The notes under the pieces: generated by a model
The model's input: only the letters and a program-made list of their open reading frames with translations
Database searches by the model: none
Told to the model about the DNA's origin: nothing
Program-made: the position numbers and the translations under genes
Shown here: piece after piece, positions 5,976 through 7,889 of the stretch
Layout of the letters: the number at the start of each line of letters is the position of its first letter
Numbering within the stretch: the first letter of the stretch is position 1
DNA from: Candidatus Rokuibacteriota bacterium
Lineage (GTDB): Bacteria > Methylomirabilota > Methylomirabilia > Rokubacteriales > CSP1-6
Length of the DNA stretch: 7,889 nt
Direction of reading: 5' to 3'
Assembly (NCBI GenBank): GCA_016201575.1
Contig: JACQCN010000070.1
Span: forward strand, 1-7,889

Positions 5976-6395
5976 TCAGGCGGGCCGGGCCTTCGTCTGC
6001 ACGTTCACCGTGGTCGCGACCGCGACCGTGCGGTAGAGCGGTCAGCGGGCCTTCCACGTCTCCACGAGCTGCTCCGCCTGCCCCTGGTCGACGCCGGCCA
6101 GATCGAACCGCACGTCGATGGTCTCGAACCGCGTCGGATCGGCGGGGCCCCGGATCCCCTCGATGGTGACGTCCATGCCGCGGAGGGGCACGCCGGTGTC
6201 GCGCGCGTGCTTCTCGATCAGCGTCACCCCGCAGGAGGAGATCCCGGCGAGGAACGCCTCCGCGGAGTTGAGGGCCTCGTTCGGCCCCGCCGACGAATCG
6301 AGCACGAAGTGATGCGTGCGCGCGCTGTTGAGCGCCCGCCCGACCACCCCGCTGCTGTAGGACCGCACCGTGTCGATCTTCGCGCCCTGGCTCAT
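5976..6395 (-). CDS. OsmC-like protein with in-frame TGA, predicted selenoprotein (Sec118)
   Basis: A predicted 139-residue OsmC/Ohr-superfamily protein; relatives are thiol peroxidases using two conserved cysteines. The first is C55 in AFLAGISSCGVTLIEKHA. At the second site (family motif near the C-terminus, CP[ILV]YRT) the codon is TGA (6044-6042), and the same frame continues PLYRTVAVAT to a TGA at 5978-5976. Stopping at the first TGA gives 117 residues lacking the final strand and the catalytic residue. A SECIS-like hairpin follows the TGA, so I read it as selenocysteine 118. ATG 6395 is chosen over the upstream ATG at 6461 because the sequence before it holds a promoter; GAGG lies about nine bases before it. 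It is the first gene of the operon, ending 10 bases before the thiolase start. A cysteine-to-stop mutation is the alternative. Confidence 0.82.
6007..6034 (-). promoter_or_regulatory. bacterial SECIS-like hairpin
   Basis: In the mRNA, counted from the base after UGA, GGUCGC (15-20) pairs perfectly with GCGACC (25-30) around the loop GGUC (21-24). Below it, ACCG (8-11) pairs with CGGU (32-35) across a small asymmetric internal loop (CAC opposite A). The E. coli fdhF SECIS has the same GGUC apical loop on a six-base-pair upper stem, about two bases nearer its UGA; SelB recognises the GU of that loop. The hairpin lies inside the coding frame, as bacterial SECIS elements do. Confidence 0.75.
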
Positions 6396-6432
6396 CGCCT
6401 GACCTCGCCTGGTGGTGATTGTCCGCGACGCG

Positions 6433-6461
6433 ATCATCCGACCGCGTCCCGCGGGTGTCAA
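6433..6461 (-). promoter_or_regulatory. sigma70-type promoter of the OsmC-thiolase operon
   Basis: On the minus strand, a consensus TTGACA (6461-6456) is followed after exactly 17 bases by GATGAT (6438-6433, four of six matches). Transcription should start near 6426, leaving a leader of about 30 bases before ATG 6395. The eight-base palindrome CCCGCGGG (6448-6455) lies in the spacer and GGGCGCCC (6465-6472) just upstream; either could bind a regulator, but both are GC-rich and may be chance. Confidence 0.72.
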
Positions 6462-6489
6462 GCTGGGCGCCCGACGACGACGGCTGCGG

Positions 6490-7737
6490 TCATGAGGCGC
6501 CCGTTTTCTGCGCTTCGGCCGCGGCGAGCCGGCGCTCGAGGAACCGGCGTTCGGGCTCGGTGGCCACGAGCGAGAGCGCGCGCCGGTAGGCCTCCGCCGC
6601 CTCGGTCCATCGCCCGAGGCGCCGCAGGAGGTCGGCGCGCGCCGCCGGCAGCAGATGATACTCGCGCAGGTCCCCGCGCGCGTCGAGGGCGTCGAGGATC
6701 CGGAGCCCGGGCTCGGGGCCGTCCGCCATCGCGACCGCGGCCGCCCGGTTCAACTCCACCACCGGCGAGGGCCGGATCCGCGCCAGCACCCCGTAGAGGC
6801 CGGCGATCTGGCGCCAGTCGGTGTCCTCGGCGCGCGCCGCGCGGGCGTGCAGCGCGGCGATCGCGGCCTGAACGGCGTAGAAGCCGGGGCCGCCCGCGCG
6901 CAGCGCGTCCTCGACCAGCCCGATCCCCGCTCGGATCTGCGCCCGGTCCCAGAGCCGGCGGTCCTGCGCCTCCAGGAGCACGAGCTCGCCGTCCGGCCCC
7001 ACCCGCGCCGCCCGCCGGGCGTCGTGCAGCAGCATCAGCGCGAGGAGGCCCCGCGCCTCCGGGCGGTCGGGCAGCTGCTCGCAGAGGAGGCGGCCGAGAC
7101 GGATCGCCTCGACGCAGAGCTCGGGGCGGATCAGCGAGGTCCCCGCGGTGGCCGCGTAGCCCTCGTTGAACACGAGGTAGACGACGAGCAGGACGGCGTC
7201 GAGCCGCTCGGGCAGCAGGTCGTCCGGCGGCACGCGGTACGGGATACCGGCCTCGCGGATCTTCTGCTTGGCCCGCACCAGCCGCTGGGCCATGGTGGGC
7301 ACGGGCACGAGGAAGGCCCGGGCGATCTCCTCGGTGGTGAGCCCGCAGAGCGCCCGCAGCGTGAGCGCGATCTGGACCTCGGGCGCGAGGGCGGGGTGAC
7401 AGCAGGTGAAGATCAGGCGCAGCCGGTCGTCGGGCACGGCGCTGTCCGGCGGATCGAGCGGGATCGGAGCCTCCTCCAGCGCCGCCAGGGCCGCCAGCTC
7501 CTCGCGCCGGGCCGCGAACCGGGAGCGGCGGCGCAGGAGGTCGACGGCCTTGTGGCGCGCGGTCCCCACGAGCCAGGCGCGGGGGTTCGCGGGCGTGCCC
7601 CCGGCGGGCCACTGCGCGAGCGCCGCCGCGAAGGCCTCCTGCACCACCTCCTCGGCCAGGTCGAAGTCGCCGAGGAAGCGGATGAGCGTGGCCAGGATCC
7701 GGCCGGATTCCTCGCGGTAGACGCGCTCGATGCTCAT
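6490..7737 (-). CDS. ECF42-type RNA polymerase sigma factor with C-terminal TPR-like extension
   Basis: A 415-residue sigma-70 family protein, about twice the length of a normal ECF sigma factor. Region 2 is at about 1-75 ([20 protein letters not shown], then [19 protein letters not shown]), and region 4 at about 103-165 ([40 protein letters not shown]). The long C-terminal part has the DUF6596-type segment ([13 protein letters not shown], 184-196) and TPR-like helices to the end ([15 protein letters not shown], 374-388). This architecture plus an adjacent YCII/DGPF gene defines the ECF42 group, which has no membrane anti-sigma factor and depends on its own C-terminal extension. ATG 7737 fits the family's usual start; no SD is visible and a strong hairpin ends at the ATG. 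Its target genes are not shown by the window. Confidence 0.93.
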   Translation of the reverse strand: MSIERVYREESGRILATLIRFLGDFDLAEEVVQEAFAAALAQWPAGGTPANPRAWLVGTARHKAVDLLRRRSRFAARREELAALAALEEAPIPLDPPDSAVPDDRLRLIFTCCHPALAPEVQIALTLRALCGLTTEEIARAFLVPVPTMAQRLVRAKQKIREAGIPYRVPPDDLLPERLDAVLLVVYLVFNEGYAATAGTSLIRPELCVEAIRLGRLLCEQLPDRPEARGLLALMLLHDARRAARVGPDGELVLLEAQDRRLWDRAQIRAGIGLVEDALRAGGPGFYAVQAAIAALHARAARAEDTDWRQIAGLYGVLARIRPSPVVELNRAAAVAMADGPEPGLRILDALDARGDLREYHLLPAARADLLRRLGRWTEAAEAYRRALSLVATEPERRFLERRLAAAEAQKTGAS

Positions 7738-7777
7738 GGGGCCGCCCGGGGGGAAGGATATCCCACCGGGCGGCCCC
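7738..7777. promoter_or_regulatory. strong hairpin flush with the sigma-factor start codon
   Basis: GGGGCCGCCCGG (7738-7749) and CCGGGCGGCCCC (7766-7777) are perfect 12-base inverted arms. Inside them, after one mismatch, GGGA pairs with TCCC around a six-base loop, so nearly all 40 bases are paired. In the mRNA the last paired base touches the AUG. It could terminate or attenuate transcription after the YCII gene, or hide the start of the sigma-factor gene. There is no T-tract. Confidence 0.6.
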
Positions 7778-7788
7778 GAGCGCGGCGG

Positions 7789-7889
7789 TCAGTGCGCCAT
7801 GATCGGCCGCACCTCGATCGAACCCGAGCGGGCGGACGGCACTCGCGCGGCTATCGAGATTGCCTCGTCCAGGTCCTTGGCCTCGATCA
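7789..7889 (-). CDS. YCII/DGPF-domain protein, C-terminal part
   Basis: The last 32 codons of a gene running off the window edge. The visible sequence contains EAKDLDEAISIAARVPSA and then SGSIEVRPIMAH before TGA 7791-7789, the normal C-terminus of YCII-related (DGPF) proteins, whose final EVRP is highly characteristic. These small proteins are encoded beside ECF42 sigma factors and are thought to belong to the same regulatory module, though their biochemical role is not established. It lies 51 bases upstream of the sigma gene on the same strand, separated by the strong hairpin. Confidence 0.88.
   Translation of the reverse strand, partial: IEAKDLDEAISIAARVPSARSGSIEVRPIMAH

Noticed and set aside
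6396..6461. Upstream ATG at 6461 for the OsmC-like gene
   Set aside because: The ATG lies inside the -35 box and the added 22 residues (MTPAGRGRMIASR...) are unlike OsmC; the promoter downstream of it makes translation from there unlikely.
1..7889. CRISPR array, tRNA, rRNA or insertion sequence
   Set aside because: No regularly spaced direct repeats, no clover-leaf or rRNA-like sequence, and no transposase or terminal repeats were seen.
1..7889. Genome-wide reassignment of UGA
   Set aside because: TGA ends several well-formed proteins here (SnoaL-like, MOSC, toxin, antitoxin, DinB-like, hydrolase, sigma factor, YCII), so recoding is specific to the OsmC-like gene.

Overview
The window is GC-rich (about 70% by eye), densely packed bacterial DNA with several GTG starts and Shine-Dalgarno (SD) sites of the GGAGG type. 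Gene content (enzymes, an ECF sigma factor, a type II toxin-antitoxin pair) suggests a large-genome soil or sediment bacterium. A Rokubacteria/Methylomirabilota-like or deltaproteobacterial source would fit, but that is inference; no rRNA or marker gene is present.

Layout. Almost everything is on the minus strand; the one plus-strand gene is the dehydrogenase at 557-1459. From the left edge: the first 13 codons of a minus-strand gene cut by the edge (1-39); a SnoaL/NTF2-like protein (58-483); a divergent 3-hydroxyisobutyrate-dehydrogenase-like oxidoreductase (557-1459); a MOSC-domain protein (1520-2161) preceded by the C-terminal scrap of a VOC/glyoxalase gene (2185-2277); a VapC-type PIN toxin with a Phd/YefM-type antitoxin (2276-3000); then an apparent five-gene operon read right to left from a promoter at 6433-6461: OsmC-like protein, thiolase, short RidA-like protein, dienelactone hydrolase and DinB-like protein. 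At the right edge are an ECF42-type sigma factor (6490-7737) and the C-terminus of its usual partner, a YCII/DGPF-domain protein (7789-7889).

Main discovery. The OsmC-like gene appears to be a selenoprotein gene. A conventional reading stops at TGA 6044-6042, just where the family has its second conserved, redox-active cysteine. The same frame continues for 21 codons beginning PLYRT, the normal continuation of the family's CP[ILV]Y motif, and ends at 5976, with 10 bases left before the thiolase start. A hairpin with stem GGTCGC/GCGACC and apical loop GGTC lies 15-30 bases after the TGA, closely resembling the bacterial SECIS of E. coli fdhF in position and loop. The product would be 139 residues with Cys55 and Sec118.

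Other points: the antitoxin has a promoter placed so that its mRNA would start at or near the GTG start codon, with an inverted repeat over the -10 box; the toxin-antitoxin cassette ends exactly where the VOC remnant begins; a very strong hairpin ends flush against the sigma-factor start codon; and the RidA-like protein is shorter than its family in two places, with a start region resembling that of the gene cut by the left edge.
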